From Prevotella sp. (GTDB taxonomy: Bacteria > Bacteroidota > Bacteroidia > Bacteroidales > Bacteroidaceae): DNA of 6,385 bases. Numbering within the stretch: position 1 is the first letter of the stretch; each line of letters opens with the position of its first letter. The notes beneath the pieces are model-generated. The model made no database searches. It worked only from the letters and a program-made list of their open reading frames with translations, and had not been told where the DNA came from. Of this stretch, positions 6,384 to 6,385 are shown in pieces. The stretch lies in contig JAJPZE010000261.1 of assembly GCA_021204565.1 (NCBI GenBank), positions 1 to 6,385 of the forward strand, read 5' to 3'. The translations under genes were made by a program, and so were the position numbers.

Positions 6384-6385
6384 AA

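Overview
The window is the distal half of a bacterial division and cell wall (dcw) cluster. Five complete genes lie head to tail on the + strand in the order murG, murC, ftsQ, ftsA, ftsZ. The organism is almost certainly a member of the Bacteroidota, probably Bacteroidales. Supporting signs are the compact murG-murC-ftsQ-ftsA-ftsZ order with no murB or ddl between murC and ftsQ, the Bacteroidota-style FtsQ, the 'AIELGSSKI' phosphate-1 motif in FtsA, a promoter matching the Bacteroides -7 element TAnnTTTG, and starts that mostly lack Shine-Dalgarno sequences. Genus or family cannot be decided from this sequence.

Layout: positions 1 to about 388 hold no recognisable gene. The first 200 bases are AT-rich (about 35% GC by hand count), unlike the genes. 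A good Bacteroidota-type promoter sits at 300-331, just ahead of murG (389-1507). murC follows after 24 nt (1532-2911), ftsQ after about 9 nt (2921-3748), ftsA after 10 nt (3759-5210) and ftsZ after 42 nt (5253-6383). No terminator is visible between the genes, so they probably form one transcript. The window ends 2 nt after the ftsZ stop, so the end of the operon is not seen.

How the genes work together: MurC adds L-alanine to UDP-MurNAc, the first step of peptidoglycan stem-peptide synthesis. MurG adds GlcNAc to lipid I to give lipid II, the last cytoplasmic step. FtsZ polymerises into the division ring, FtsA ties those filaments to the membrane, and FtsQ is the single-pass divisome protein that links the cytoplasmic ring to periplasmic wall synthesis.

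The window is mostly ordinary core genome and I do not see a new system in it. The points worth a second look are: (i) FtsA has a long octad-repeat charged helix of the ER/K type placed just before its membrane-targeting amphipathic helix; (ii) FtsZ, in contrast, ends about 48 residues after its GTPase core, with a short charged tail and no recognisable long linker plus conserved C-terminal peptide; (iii) murG is preceded by AT-rich noncoding DNA and its own promoter instead of by ftsW, which suggests a split cluster or a local insertion.
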